The notes under the pieces were generated by a model. The model had not been told where the DNA came from. It searched no databases and worked only from the letters and a program-made list of their open reading frames with translations. 64,000 bases of DNA from Borreliella valaisiana VS116 (GTDB lineage Bacteria; Spirochaetota; Spirochaetia; Borreliales; Borreliaceae). A program made the translations under genes and the position numbers. Of the stretch, positions 48,569 through 56,347 are shown in pieces. Where the stretch lies: NCBI RefSeq assembly GCF_000170955.2, contig NZ_ABCY02000001.1, forward strand, positions 434,001-498,000, in the 5' to 3' direction. Each line of letters begins with the position of its first letter. The stretch's first letter is position 1.

Positions 48569-48655
48569 GGAGAGGTGGCAGAGTGGTTTAATGCTACGGT
48601 CTTGAAAACCGTTGTAGGTGTAAGCCTACCGTGAGTTCGAATCTCACCCTCTCCG
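48569..48655 (+). tRNA. tRNA-Ser (TGA)
   Basis: 87-nt class II tRNA: acceptor GGAGAGG / CCTCTCC, anticodon TGA at 48603-48605, variable arm GTAGGTGTAAGCCTAC, T arm GAGTTCGAATCTC. It reads TCN codons ending in A/G. Confidence 0.96.
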
Positions 48656-48686
48656 TAATTGTTGTGTTTAATTTTAAGCATTAAAA

Positions 48687-49394
48687 TTAAGAGTGTAAAT
48701 GTTTCTTGTGTTGGTGTTCATTTTCTGTGTTTTCATGTATAGGGAATTGAAATTCGATTTTGTCGCAGTCATTACAATCAATTAAGAATGGATTGTAAAA
48801 AATTATAATTTGGTTATTTTTAAAGTAATATTTATATCTTGGAAAGATTGCTGTGAATTTTTTTTCCAATTCATTTGGGTTGAGTTTATCTTCTACGTTA
48901 AAATCTTTAATCTTATGTTTTAACTGTTCTTTTAATACGTTTATTAGAGAGTCTAGCTGATCTTTTGATATTATTTCTGAAATTTCTATTTTTTTGTTTC
49001 CTTTTAAGTTTAAGGAGTAATATTTTAAAAAAGAGTTTGATTCTTTTTCTTTGAAGGATTCTTTATATAGGATAGATGTAATGCCAATATTTTCATTTTT
49101 AAATACTGTAAAGCTGGAAAAATAAAAATATTCATTTTTTGAATTTTCGGTTTTTGATATTTTATTTTCGATATCTTTTTTCCATTTTTTTATAAAATTT
49201 TCAAATTCAAAGTTTGTATTTTCCATAAAAGGAATTTTTGCATCTATATTGAGAATATTATTGTTTTTTAGTATTTCTTTTTCTTTAATATTTTTAGTTT
49301 TAATTGTGAATTCAGAATTAACTTTCTTAGAGATTGATCTAGAGCATGATAAAATAGATAATATTAAAAGAAAAATTATTATTTTAGTTTTCAC
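48687..49394 (-). CDS. Putative lipoprotein with DUF3298/PdaC-like fold and histidine-rich tail
   Basis: 235 residues. The lipoprotein signal ends in LSILSC (Cys17, IIIFLLILSILSCSRSISKK). The body (about 55-215) resembles the DUF4163-DUF3298 region of RsiV/PdaC-type proteins: FYFSSFTVFKNENIGITSIL, LKYYSLNLKGNKKIEISEII and FFNNQIIIFYNPF-like C-terminal strands. The last residues are histidine-rich (HENTENEHQHKKHLHS) and could bind a metal. It lies antisense between tRNA genes; function unknown. Confidence 0.75.
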   Translation of the reverse strand: MKTKIIIFLLILSILSCSRSISKKVNSEFTIKTKNIKEKEILKNNNILNIDAKIPFMENTNFEFENFIKKWKKDIENKISKTENSKNEYFYFSSFTVFKNENIGITSILYKESFKEKESNSFLKYYSLNLKGNKKIEISEIISKDQLDSLINVLKEQLKHKIKDFNVEDKLNPNELEKKFTAIFPRYKYYFKNNQIIIFYNPFLIDCNDCDKIEFQFPIHENTENEHQHKKHLHS

Positions 49395-49418
49395 AACTTC
49401 TCCATTTTCTATTGAATG

Positions 49419-49458
49419 TTTTTATTGTAATAAATAGTAATTTTTATTACAATAAAAA
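49419..49458. promoter_or_regulatory. 16-bp perfect inverted repeat between lipoprotein gene and tRNA-Arg
   Basis: Arms TTTTTATTGTAATAAA (49419-49434) and TTTATTACAATAAAAA (49443-49458), spacer TAGTAATT. It lies 24 nt upstream of the minus-strand lipoprotein start and 10 nt upstream of the plus-strand tRNA-Arg, so in a divergent promoter region where a terminator is not expected. Confidence 0.6.
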
Positions 49459-49468
49459 TTAATTGTTT

Positions 49469-49542
49469 GTGTCCATAGCTCAGTTGGATAGAGCGTTAGA
49501 TTGCGATTCTTAAGGTCGGAGGTTCAAGTCCTCTTGGACACG
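49469..49542 (+). tRNA. tRNA-Arg (GCG)
   Basis: 74 nt: acceptor GTGTCCA / TGGACAC, D arm AGCTCAGTTGGATAGAGC, anticodon loop TTGCGAT with GCG as anticodon, stem TTAGA / TCTTA with one T-T mismatch, T arm GGAGGTTCAAGTCCTC. An unmodified GCG would read CGC and CGT. Most bacteria use ACG edited to ICG. Confidence 0.92.
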
Positions 49543-49558
49543 AAAAATTTGTTAGTTT

Positions 49559-49645
49559 GGAGAGATGGCCGAGTGGCTTAAGGCGCACGCTTGGAAAGCG
49601 TGTATACAGTAAAATGTATCATGGGTTCGAATCCCATTCTCTCCG
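49559..49645 (+). tRNA. tRNA-Ser (GGA)
   Basis: 87-nt class II tRNA: acceptor GGAGAGA / TCTCTCC, anticodon GGA at 49593-49595 (loop TTGGAAA), variable arm GTATACAGTAAAATGTATC, T arm GGGTTCGAATCCC. It is 16 nt after tRNA-Arg and directly abuts the SRP RNA. Confidence 0.96.
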
Positions 49646-49750
49646 GTTCCTAGGACCCGTACTACTAAATGTTGCTGAATCCCGTCAGGACTGGAAGGTA
49701 GCAGCGGTAAGCGATTTTTTTGGTGAGTACGTAAGTCTTAGGTTTTATTT
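49646..49750 (+). ncRNA. ffs: Signal recognition particle RNA (4.5S type)
   Basis: The apical SRP domain is clear: GTTGCTGAATCCCGTCAGGA then CTGGAAGGTAGCAGC, with the GGAA tetraloop and both internal-loop sequences bound by Ffh. The lower stem closes the hairpin: CCTAGGAC (49649-49656) pairs with GTCTTAGG (49735-49742), and GTACT (49659-49663) with AGTAC (49726-49730). A T-rich tract follows. The length of about 95-100 nt fits the small bacterial form without an Alu domain. It begins at the tRNA-Ser end, so is co-transcribed and processed from it. Confidence 0.93.
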
Positions 49751-49976
49751 TGAGCCAAAATGTGATGCTTTGCTTTATGTTAAGATATGGATTTATCTTT
49801 TTGAAACTTTCAATCTTGTTATATTTTCTTAGGAAGCTTTTCTTTTTTAGATGTTTTTTATGCTTTATAAAATTCTTTGGTAATTCTTTTAAAGTAATAG
49901 TTCTGAAGTATAAATATGTTATATAGTATATGTTTATAGCATTTTGCTTATTAAAATATTGGGAGGTAAAAAGTTA

Positions 49977-51659
49977 ATGGCGTCTTCAAGAGGCACTGCT
50001 CTTAAGAAACGCCCCAGAGATTTCAACTCTCTTGAAGGGCAAGATTTTGTTGTTGAGACTTTAAAGCATTCTATAGAAAAAAACAAAATAGCAAATGCTT
50101 ATATCTTTTCAGGGCCAAGAGGTGTTGGTAAAACTTCATCAGCTAGGGCTTTTGCTAGATGTTTAAATTGTAAGAATGGTCCGACAGTTATGCCTTGTGG
50201 AGAGTGTAATAATTGTAAATCTATTGAGAATGATAGCAGTCTTGATGTTGTTGAAATTGATGGTGCTTCAAATACTTCGGTTCAAGATATTAGACAAATT
50301 AAAGAAGAGATAATGTTTCCTCCTGCAATTTCCAAATATAGAATATATATTATTGATGAAGTTCATATGCTTTCCAATTCTGCTTTTAATGCTCTTTTAA
50401 AAACAATTGAAGAGCCCCCAAATTATATTGTTTTTATTTTTGCTACTACAGAGTCACATAAGCTTCCAGAGACAATAAAAAGCAGATGTCAGCATTTTAG
50501 TTTTAAACTTTTATCGTTAGAAAAGATTTATAATATGCTTAAGAAGGTTTGTTTTGAGGATCATATTAAATATGAAGATGAGGCTTTAAAATGGATTGCA
50601 TATAAAAGTAGTGGTAGTGTAAGAGATGCTTATACTCTTTTTGATCAGGTCGTTTCTTTTACTAATTCTGACATTAAATTAGATCAAATAAGATCTAAGA
50701 TGGGCTTAACTAATGATGAATTTTTGGAGAAATTGTCAATTAGCATTCTTAGTGAGGATGTAAAAGAGTTAATTTGTGTTCTTGATTCTATTTTTTTGGC
50801 TGGGGTGTCTTATGAGCAATTTTTGCTAGATTCAATCGAATTTTTTAGAGAGGCATTATTTTTAAAGATAGGTATTAAAAATTTTGAGTTTATTGGAATT
50901 AAGTCTGAGGATTTGAGAAAGAAATTAATTGAGTTTGATTTAAATTATCTTGAGAGAATTATTGTTGTTTTGCTTGAAACCTACAGGGATTTGCAATTTT
51001 CAGTTAATCCAAGGTATGAGCTTGAAATTAATTTTATTAAAATTTTAAGACTTAAAAACTATATTCCAAATCATATTTTAATAAAACAAATTCAAAATCT
51101 TGAGGACAATTTGTTAGAAAATATAGCTTTAAATTCAAACAATTTTGATGTTTTAGTAAATAAGAATAGTAAAGACGGTGTAACTTTTATTTCAGAAAAG
51201 CCTAGCTTAGAATATGGATTTTCTGAAATAAAATCTTTAGAAAAAGAGGAATCTAGTTGTGATGAAAATTTGTCAACAAAAATTGATAAAAATCTTTTAA
51301 AGACTGATAGCATTGATGAGATTGATGAGATTTTCATTGAGGATGATGATTCAAGCAAAACAAATGATTTTATTGATATAAGAGATAAATTTATTTATAT
51401 TGTTTCAAGATATATTCAAACTTTAGTTCATTCAGGAGAAGTTGTTATTGATGACAATGTTCTTTATTACAAGGTTTTTAGTGAATTTGAATATAATGAA
51501 CTTCAAAATTATAAAAGTGAGATAAGATCTGAATTTTATAAAGAATTTCCCAATTTAAGTATTGTGTTTCAGAAAAATTTTAAAAACCTTGAAAAGGATT
51601 TTGAAAAATTAGAAACTGTAAAAAATATTTTTGGAGCAAGTGAAGTTTTGGAGGGATAA
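49977..51659 (+). CDS. dnaX: DNA polymerase III gamma/tau subunit
   Basis: 560 residues from the ATG at 49977, 8 nt after GGGAGG; the frame extends 11 codons further upstream without support. AAA+ clamp-loader core: Walker A FSGPRGVGKTSSARAFARCL (about 44-63), zinc cluster CLNC ... CGECNNC, Walker B IYIIDEVHMLS, SRC sensor KSRCQHF. The C-terminal half is acidic and low-complexity before a final tau-like segment. No obvious frameshift signal for a gamma form was found. It is followed at once by ybaB, the common dnaX-ybaB pair. Confidence 0.95.
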   Translation: MASSRGTALKKRPRDFNSLEGQDFVVETLKHSIEKNKIANAYIFSGPRGVGKTSSARAFARCLNCKNGPTVMPCGECNNCKSIENDSSLDVVEIDGASNTSVQDIRQIKEEIMFPPAISKYRIYIIDEVHMLSNSAFNALLKTIEEPPNYIVFIFATTESHKLPETIKSRCQHFSFKLLSLEKIYNMLKKVCFEDHIKYEDEALKWIAYKSSGSVRDAYTLFDQVVSFTNSDIKLDQIRSKMGLTNDEFLEKLSISILSEDVKELICVLDSIFLAGVSYEQFLLDSIEFFREALFLKIGIKNFEFIGIKSEDLRKKLIEFDLNYLERIIVVLLETYRDLQFSVNPRYELEINFIKILRLKNYIPNHILIKQIQNLEDNLLENIALNSNNFDVLVNKNSKDGVTFISEKPSLEYGFSEIKSLEKEESSCDENLSTKIDKNLLKTDSIDEIDEIFIEDDDSSKTNDFIDIRDKFIYIVSRYIQTLVHSGEVVIDDNVLYYKVFSEFEYNELQNYKSEIRSEFYKEFPNLSIVFQKNFKNLEKDFEKLETVKNIFGASEVLEG

Positions 51660-51663
51660 AAAT

Positions 51664-51963
51664 ATGGCAGTAAATCCGTTAGATTTTTTGAAAAATATGT
51701 CTAGTGTTAAGAATAATATTGATAATATTAAAAAGGAAATGTCTAAAATTACTGTTTGTGGTAAAGCGGGTAGCGATATTGTTACTATTGAGATGGATGG
51801 CGAATTTAATGTTAAAAAAGTTTCAATTAATAAGGAATTTTTTGATGATTTAGACAATGATGCTTTTGAGCAAATGGTTAAATCTGCTTTAAATGATGCT
51901 GTTTCAAAGGTTAAAGAAGAAATAAAATTAAAAACTATGGGGGTTCTTCCTTTTGGAATGTAG
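51664..51963 (+). CDS. ebfC: YbaB/EbfC nucleoid-associated protein
   Basis: 99 residues from the ATG at 51664, with GGAGG overlapping the end of dnaX. The YbaB pattern is present: VNPLDFLKNMSSVKNNIDNI helix, ITVCGKAGSDIVTIEMDGEF strands, VKKVSINKEF, and a final helix ending LKTMGVLPFGM. The Borrelia protein EbfC binds DNA broadly and, from memory, the site next to the erp operators. It is in an operon with dnaX. Confidence 0.93.
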   Translation: MAVNPLDFLKNMSSVKNNIDNIKKEMSKITVCGKAGSDIVTIEMDGEFNVKKVSINKEFFDDLDNDAFEQMVKSALNDAVSKVKEEIKLKTMGVLPFGM

Positions 51964-52133
51964 TTGTTAATTTTGTAAAAGTTATATTTTGATTTTTTAA
52001 TATAATGTTAAGCGCTTTATAATCTATAGTATTCCGTATAAATTTAATTAATTAGATATGATTTAGGTATTGAGTAAGTATTTTTATTTATTTAATTATT
52101 TTTAAATGCATGTCCTAAACCTAGGAGGATTTT

Positions 52134-52643
52134 ATGTCAATGTTATTGCAAAAAACTTTATGTATTATTAAACCAGATGGAGTTAGGAGGGGTTTGATTG
52201 GTGATGTAGTTGCAAGATTTGAAAAGGTAGGTTTAAAAATGGTAGCTGCTAAAATGCTTATTGTTGATGAGAGTTTAGCAAAAAAACATTATTTGTATGA
52301 TGATATTGCTTTTAGGCATAGTGAGGCAGTTTGGAAGTCTTTAATTGAATTTATTTCAAATTCACCCGTTTTTGCATTTGTTGTTGAAGGAGTTGAAAGC
52401 ATTGAGGTTGTTAGAAAGCTTTGTGGTGCTACTGAGCCAAAATTAGCTATTCCTGGAACAATACGAGGAGATTTTTCTCATCACAGTTTTAGATATTCAA
52501 ATGAAAAAGGTTTTTCAATTTATAATGTGATTCATGCATCTGCAAATGAGGTCGATGCGATTCGTGAAATACCAATTTGGTTTAAAGATAGTGAAATTTT
52601 AAACTATAAAAGAGATGATGAATGTGAACATTATTATTGTTAA
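52134..52643 (+). CDS. ndk: Nucleoside diphosphate kinase
   Basis: 169 residues. KTLCIIKPDGVRRGLIGDVV (about 8-27), GATEPKLAIPGTIRGDF and the active-site histidine in FSIYNVIHASANEVDAIREI (about 125-144). It is longer than the 140-150-residue norm, with an extended loop around KKHYLYDDIAFRHSEAVWKS. It transfers gamma-phosphate among NTPs. A strong TAGGAGG lies 7 nt upstream. It is monocistronic. Confidence 0.96.
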   Translation: MSMLLQKTLCIIKPDGVRRGLIGDVVARFEKVGLKMVAAKMLIVDESLAKKHYLYDDIAFRHSEAVWKSLIEFISNSPVFAFVVEGVESIEVVRKLCGATEPKLAIPGTIRGDFSHHSFRYSNEKGFSIYNVIHASANEVDAIREIPIWFKDSEILNYKRDDECEHYYC

Positions 52644-52914
52644 TTTTTATAAATTGATTTCTTTAAAGGTATAAATTTTAAATTGCCAATTTAATTCCAA
52701 TCTAAAATAAGAACAATTTTTGTACTTTTGTTGAATTTTTTACATTTTTAGGAGAATTTTTATACGAAAGACTGTTTTTAAGAGTGGTGTTTTTATTTTG
52801 CTTTCATGCTTTACATTATAATTGATTATGTAAATAAATTTTGTTTGATAAGGTTTTTAATGTTATGTTTAATATATTTTTAATTAAAATAAGAAATTTT
52901 TAGTCTTGTAAAAA

Positions 52915-53448
52915 ATGTTTATGAGAATACTTAAGCTTTATTCGTTATTTTTGTTTTTTGCTTGTACTTTCGATTATGATGAATATTCTAATAGGTCTGA
53001 TGTGGCTAAAAAATTTCCTTCAATACAAATATTAGGAATCAAGTATTATGATGTTGTATACAATAAAGAGCAAGCTGTTTTAGAGTCTTTAAGTTTTAGT
53101 TATTTTAATGACTATAAAATTTATAAGGCAGAGAATGGTAGGTTTTTATATCATTCGCTAGATAATGAAATTTCAGGTAAGTTTAATAATTTGGAAGGTT
53201 CTTATATTACAAAGGATTTGGATATGAGAGATTCCGTAGAATTTAAAATAGAGGATAAAAATAATTACTATTTGCTTAATTCAAATAGGCTTTTATGGAA
53301 GAATAAAGACAAAAAATTGCAATCTCCTCCAAATGAGCTAGTATTAATTAGATTTAATGATAGCAAAATAAAAGGAAAAGGATTTTCTTATTTTATAAAG
53401 AGCAATATTTTTTATTTTGATTCTGGGGTTGAAGGGATCATGAATTGA
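52915..53448 (+). CDS. lptC: LptC-like lipoprotein
   Basis: 177 residues with a lipoprotein signal ending LFLFFAC (Cys about 17). The mature part has the beta-jellyroll pattern of LptC: LESLSFSYFNDYKIYKAENG and LWKNKDKKLQSPPNELVLIR, then KIKGKGFSYFIKSNIFYFDS, GVEGIM. LptC normally spans the inner membrane and passes LPS from LptBFG to LptA. Here a lipid anchor appears to replace the membrane helix. It overlaps the LptA-like gene by 4 nt. The call rests on fold pattern plus neighbours. Confidence 0.75.
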   Translation: MFMRILKLYSLFLFFACTFDYDEYSNRSDVAKKFPSIQILGIKYYDVVYNKEQAVLESLSFSYFNDYKIYKAENGRFLYHSLDNEISGKFNNLEGSYITKDLDMRDSVEFKIEDKNNYYLLNSNRLLWKNKDKKLQSPPNELVLIRFNDSKIKGKGFSYFIKSNIFYFDSGVEGIMN

Positions 53449-54134
53449 AGGATTTAATTTTAATATGGATTTTTATTATTTTTGTTAACAATATTCAAGC
53501 AGTGCAAATAGAATCTGAATCTGAAAAGCTTAAAGGAGGCGAAGAAAAAAATACTAGTTTTACCTTTAAGTCAGATTTTGCACAAGGGGTAGTGTCTTCT
53601 TTTTATAAAAAAATTGTTTTAAAAGGAAATTCAGAGGTTATTTCGTCAGATTTTAAACTTAGAGCAGATGAAATTGAAATTTATGGAGAAAATGGTTCTT
53701 ATCTTGAGGCTCGAGGTAATGTTTTTTATGAAGATTATAAGAATAAGATGCATGTTAAAGCTCAGTTTTTGTTTTTTAATAGAAAATTAGATAATTTTTA
53801 TCTTCAAAAAGGAGTTGAGCTTGAAGACTTAGAAAATAATATGGTTATTAAAGCAGAAAGAGTTGAAGGCAGTAATAAAGCTAATGTTTATATTATGCAA
53901 TATTCTGTTAAAATATATAAGGATGATACTTTTGCAAGAGCTGAGAATGGGACTTATAATAAAGAAGAAAAAGAAATGATTCTTGAAGGGGTTCCAGTAA
54001 TTTACCAGAAAGATAACTATTATTCTGCTTCAAGAATAATTTTTAATACAAAAACTAATAGGTATAAACTTGAGGGAAGTGTTGAGGGAGAGTTTACTCA
54101 AGTTGAAAATGATGTTTCTGAAGAAAAAAAATAA
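53445..54134 (+). CDS. lptA: LptA/OstA-like periplasmic protein
   Basis: 229 residues from a TTG overlapping the previous stop (ATTGA). Signal peptide at 1-18 (LILIWIFIIFVNNIQAVQ). OstA repeats follow: KIVLKGNSEVISSDFKLRAD EIEIYG-type strand pairs, YLEARGNVFYEDYKNKMHVK, NMVIKAERVEGSN and ARAENGTYNKEEKEMILEGV. These fit the LptA/OstA bridge that carries lipid across the periplasm. The 3' end overlaps the LptB-like ATPase gene by about 26 nt. Confidence 0.85.
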   Translation: MKDLILIWIFIIFVNNIQAVQIESESEKLKGGEEKNTSFTFKSDFAQGVVSSFYKKIVLKGNSEVISSDFKLRADEIEIYGENGSYLEARGNVFYEDYKNKMHVKAQFLFFNRKLDNFYLQKGVELEDLENNMVIKAERVEGSNKANVYIMQYSVKIYKDDTFARAENGTYNKEEKEMILEGVPVIYQKDNYYSASRIIFNTKTNRYKLEGSVEGEFTQVENDVSEEKK

Positions 54135-54903
54135 AATAAAAGAGATCAAGGAAAATCTTGATCTTAATTCTGTTAATAATGTTGTTTTAAAAGCAGATAA
54201 TATTGTTAAAAAGTATGGTGAAAAATTTGCTATTAATGGTATCACGATCGATATTCATAAGGGCGAAGTTGTGGGGCTTCTTGGTCCAAATGGAGCCGGA
54301 AAAACAACAACATTTTATACTATTGTAGGTTTTATTAGGCCTAATGCGGGCAAAGTTTTAATAAATGATTACAACATCTCATCTCTTAATATGTATGAAC
54401 GTGCTCGGATAGGAATTGTGTATCTTCCTCAAGATGCTTCAATTTTTAGAGAACTTACAGTTGAAGAGAATATTATGGTTGCTTTAGAGAGAAGAGAGGA
54501 TTTATCTAAGGCTGAGCGAAAAATAGAACTTGTGAATTTACTTAAAGAATTTGAGATAAAAAGAATACAAAACCAAAAAGCTTATACTCTTTCTGGGGGA
54601 GAGAGAAGGCGTGCAGAGATAGCAAGGGCTTTGGCTGTAAATCCCTATTTTTTGCTCTTAGATGAACCTTTTGCTGGTATTGATCCTATTGCGATTGGGG
54701 ATATAAAGAATATAATAAAAATTTTAAAAGAAAGAAACATTGGTGTTCTTATTACTGATCATAATGTAAGAGATGCTTTTGATATAATCGATAGAGCTTA
54801 TATTGTTTATCAGGGGCAAGTGCTTGATGAGGGTGATGTTAATTATATAATAAGCAGTGAAAAGGCCAAGAAGCTTTATTTGGGAGAAGAATTTAGATTA
54901 TGA
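54109..54903 (+). CDS. lptB: LptB-like ABC transporter ATPase
   Basis: 264 residues from the ATG-ATG at 54109/54112; the TTG opening the frame at 54070 lies well inside lptA and is less likely. Walker A GLLGPNGAGKTTTFYTIVGF, Q-loop YLPQDASIFRELTVEENI, signature LSGGERRRAEIARALA, Walker B FLLLDEPFAGIDPIAI, H-loop ITDHNVRDAFDIIDRAYIVY and the LptB-type tail KKLYLGEEFRL. It powers lipid extraction from the inner membrane with LptFG. It is translationally coupled to lptA and overlaps pgeF by 4 nt. Confidence 0.93.
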   Translation: MMFLKKKNKIKEIKENLDLNSVNNVVLKADNIVKKYGEKFAINGITIDIHKGEVVGLLGPNGAGKTTTFYTIVGFIRPNAGKVLINDYNISSLNMYERARIGIVYLPQDASIFRELTVEENIMVALERREDLSKAERKIELVNLLKEFEIKRIQNQKAYTLSGGERRRAEIARALAVNPYFLLLDEPFAGIDPIAIGDIKNIIKILKERNIGVLITDHNVRDAFDIIDRAYIVYQGQVLDEGDVNYIISSEKAKKLYLGEEFRL

Positions 54904-55589
54904 AAACAATAGATCATGAACTTTATTATGAATTTAGAGTAGCTGATGATGTTAAAATGATTTATACCAAAAAACCTTTTAGTCTAAATTTAAGAGAACT
55001 TAGTAATGATAATTTAAATTTTGTTCCCAAGTCAAAGAAAATAAAATATTTAAAGCAATTACATACAGATATTATTTATAAAGTTGAAGATGATTTTATA
55101 AATTTTCAAGAAGGAGATGGTCTAATATCTAGTTCTTTAGATGTAGCTCTTGTTGCATACTTTGCAGATTGTCTTCCAATATACTTTTATGATTCAGTAA
55201 AAAAATTTATAGGAATTATTCACAGTGGATATAAAGGAAGCTTTAACTTGATTATTTTAAAAATGTTGTTTATGTTTGAAAAAATGGGATCAACTTTTGA
55301 AGATTTAAAAATTGTTTTTGGACCTTATAATAGATCTTGTTGTTATGAAGTTTCTGAAATTTTCTTGAAAGAAGTAAGTAATAAATTTAGTAAAGATTTA
55401 TTAGATACTGCTTTTGTGAAAAGAGATGGTAAAATATACTTTGATAATGCTAGTTTTAATTTGAGCTTGCTTTCTAGTTTTAATTTAAATATTTATAATT
55501 CAAAAATTTGTACGTATTGTTTGGAAAATCTTTATTCTTATAGAAGATTAAGGGAAGGTCAAAGTTATGCTTTGATTTGGAGAATTTGA
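54900..55589 (+). CDS. pgeF: PgeF/YfiH family (polyphenol-oxidase-like, peptidoglycan editing) protein
   Basis: 229 residues of the Cu-oxidase_4 / DUF152 fold. LKQLHTDIIYKVEDDF, LVAYFADCLPIYFYDSVKKF (active Cys), IGIIHSGYKGSFNLIILKML (family H-aGWrG), GPYNRSCCYEVSEIF and SKICTYCLENLYSYRRLREG. E. coli PgeF cleaves wrong L-Ser-containing peptidoglycan precursors; other members act on nucleosides. It overlaps lptB by 4 nt in the envelope-gene operon. Confidence 0.85.
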   Translation: MKTIDHELYYEFRVADDVKMIYTKKPFSLNLRELSNDNLNFVPKSKKIKYLKQLHTDIIYKVEDDFINFQEGDGLISSSLDVALVAYFADCLPIYFYDSVKKFIGIIHSGYKGSFNLIILKMLFMFEKMGSTFEDLKIVFGPYNRSCCYEVSEIFLKEVSNKFSKDLLDTAFVKRDGKIYFDNASFNLSLLSSFNLNIYNSKICTYCLENLYSYRRLREGQSYALIWRI

Positions 55590-55590
55590 T

Positions 55591-56337
55591 TTGAATGTAA
55601 GAGATTTGTCTTTTAAGCTTAATTCAATTTTTGATATAAAGAAGTATGAGCATGTTGATAAAAATTTAAACGGTCTTCAAGTAGGAAGTCTTGATGCCAA
55701 GGTTAGCAAAGTTGCCTTTGCTGTTGATGCTAGCTATTCAGTTTTAAAAGAAGCAAAAGGAAATGATTTTTTAATTACGCATCATGGTATTTTTTGGTCA
55801 AAAAAAGAGCGTATTGTTTCTAATATGTATGATAAGATGAAATTTTTGATTGAAAATAATTTAGCTCTTTATTCGGTGCACTTGCCTATGGATGCTCATT
55901 CTATTTATTCACATAGCAAAGTGTTTGCAGATTTTTTAGGATTAAAAAATCCTTTTGCTTTTGCAAATTATGGGGGGTTTAATCTAGGAGTTATTGCTGA
56001 TTCTTCTTTTAGCTTTTCTGAAATTTTGGAAAAAATTAAAAAGGAAAATAAACACATTCTTTTTTCGAAGAAGTTTAAAGAATCGGTGAATAAGGTTGCA
56101 ATTGTTAGTGGTTCTGGGTACTCTTTTTTTGAAGAAGCTTTATGTCATGGTATAGATTTGTTTATAACCGGAGATACTTCTCATCAAATATATTCTTTAG
56201 CAGAAGAATGTGGAGTGAGCTTAATTTTTGCGGGTCATTATTTTACTGAAACTTTTGGTTTAATTAAATTAATGCAAGATTTTAAAATTCAAGAAGATTT
56301 AGAGGTTGAATTTATTTGTAAAAATACTAATTTATAA
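55591..56337 (+). CDS. Nif3-like (GTP cyclohydrolase I type 2) metal-binding protein
   Basis: 248 residues starting at TTG (55591), one base after the pgeF stop, with GGAG upstream. Nif3 motifs: LNGLQVGSLDAKVSKVAFAV, FLITHHGIFWSKKERI (metal-binding His pair), YSVHLPMDAHSIYSHSKVFA, DLFITGDTSHQ and FAGHYFTETFGL. The family binds two metal ions; its physiological role is unresolved. It lacks the long PII-like insertion seen in some members. Confidence 0.85.
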   Translation: MNVRDLSFKLNSIFDIKKYEHVDKNLNGLQVGSLDAKVSKVAFAVDASYSVLKEAKGNDFLITHHGIFWSKKERIVSNMYDKMKFLIENNLALYSVHLPMDAHSIYSHSKVFADFLGLKNPFAFANYGGFNLGVIADSSFSFSEILEKIKKENKHILFSKKFKESVNKVAIVSGSGYSFFEEALCHGIDLFITGDTSHQIYSLAEECGVSLIFAGHYFTETFGLIKLMQDFKIQEDLEVEFICKNTNL

Positions 56338-56347
56338 GGATTTTTGT

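Noticed and set aside
49557..49832. 91-codon frame covering tRNA-Ser and the following sequence
   Set aside because: It reads through tRNA-Ser (GGA) and the SRP RNA; no ribosome-binding site, and the RNA genes explain the conservation.
51290..51360. Looked for a programmed frameshift in dnaX (gamma form)
   Set aside because: The A-rich runs seen do not form a slippery heptamer with an adjacent stimulatory stem that I can support.
54070..54108. Upstream TTG start for lptB
   Set aside because: It lies deep in lptA without a ribosome-binding site; the ATG pair at 54109/54112 gives the usual family length.
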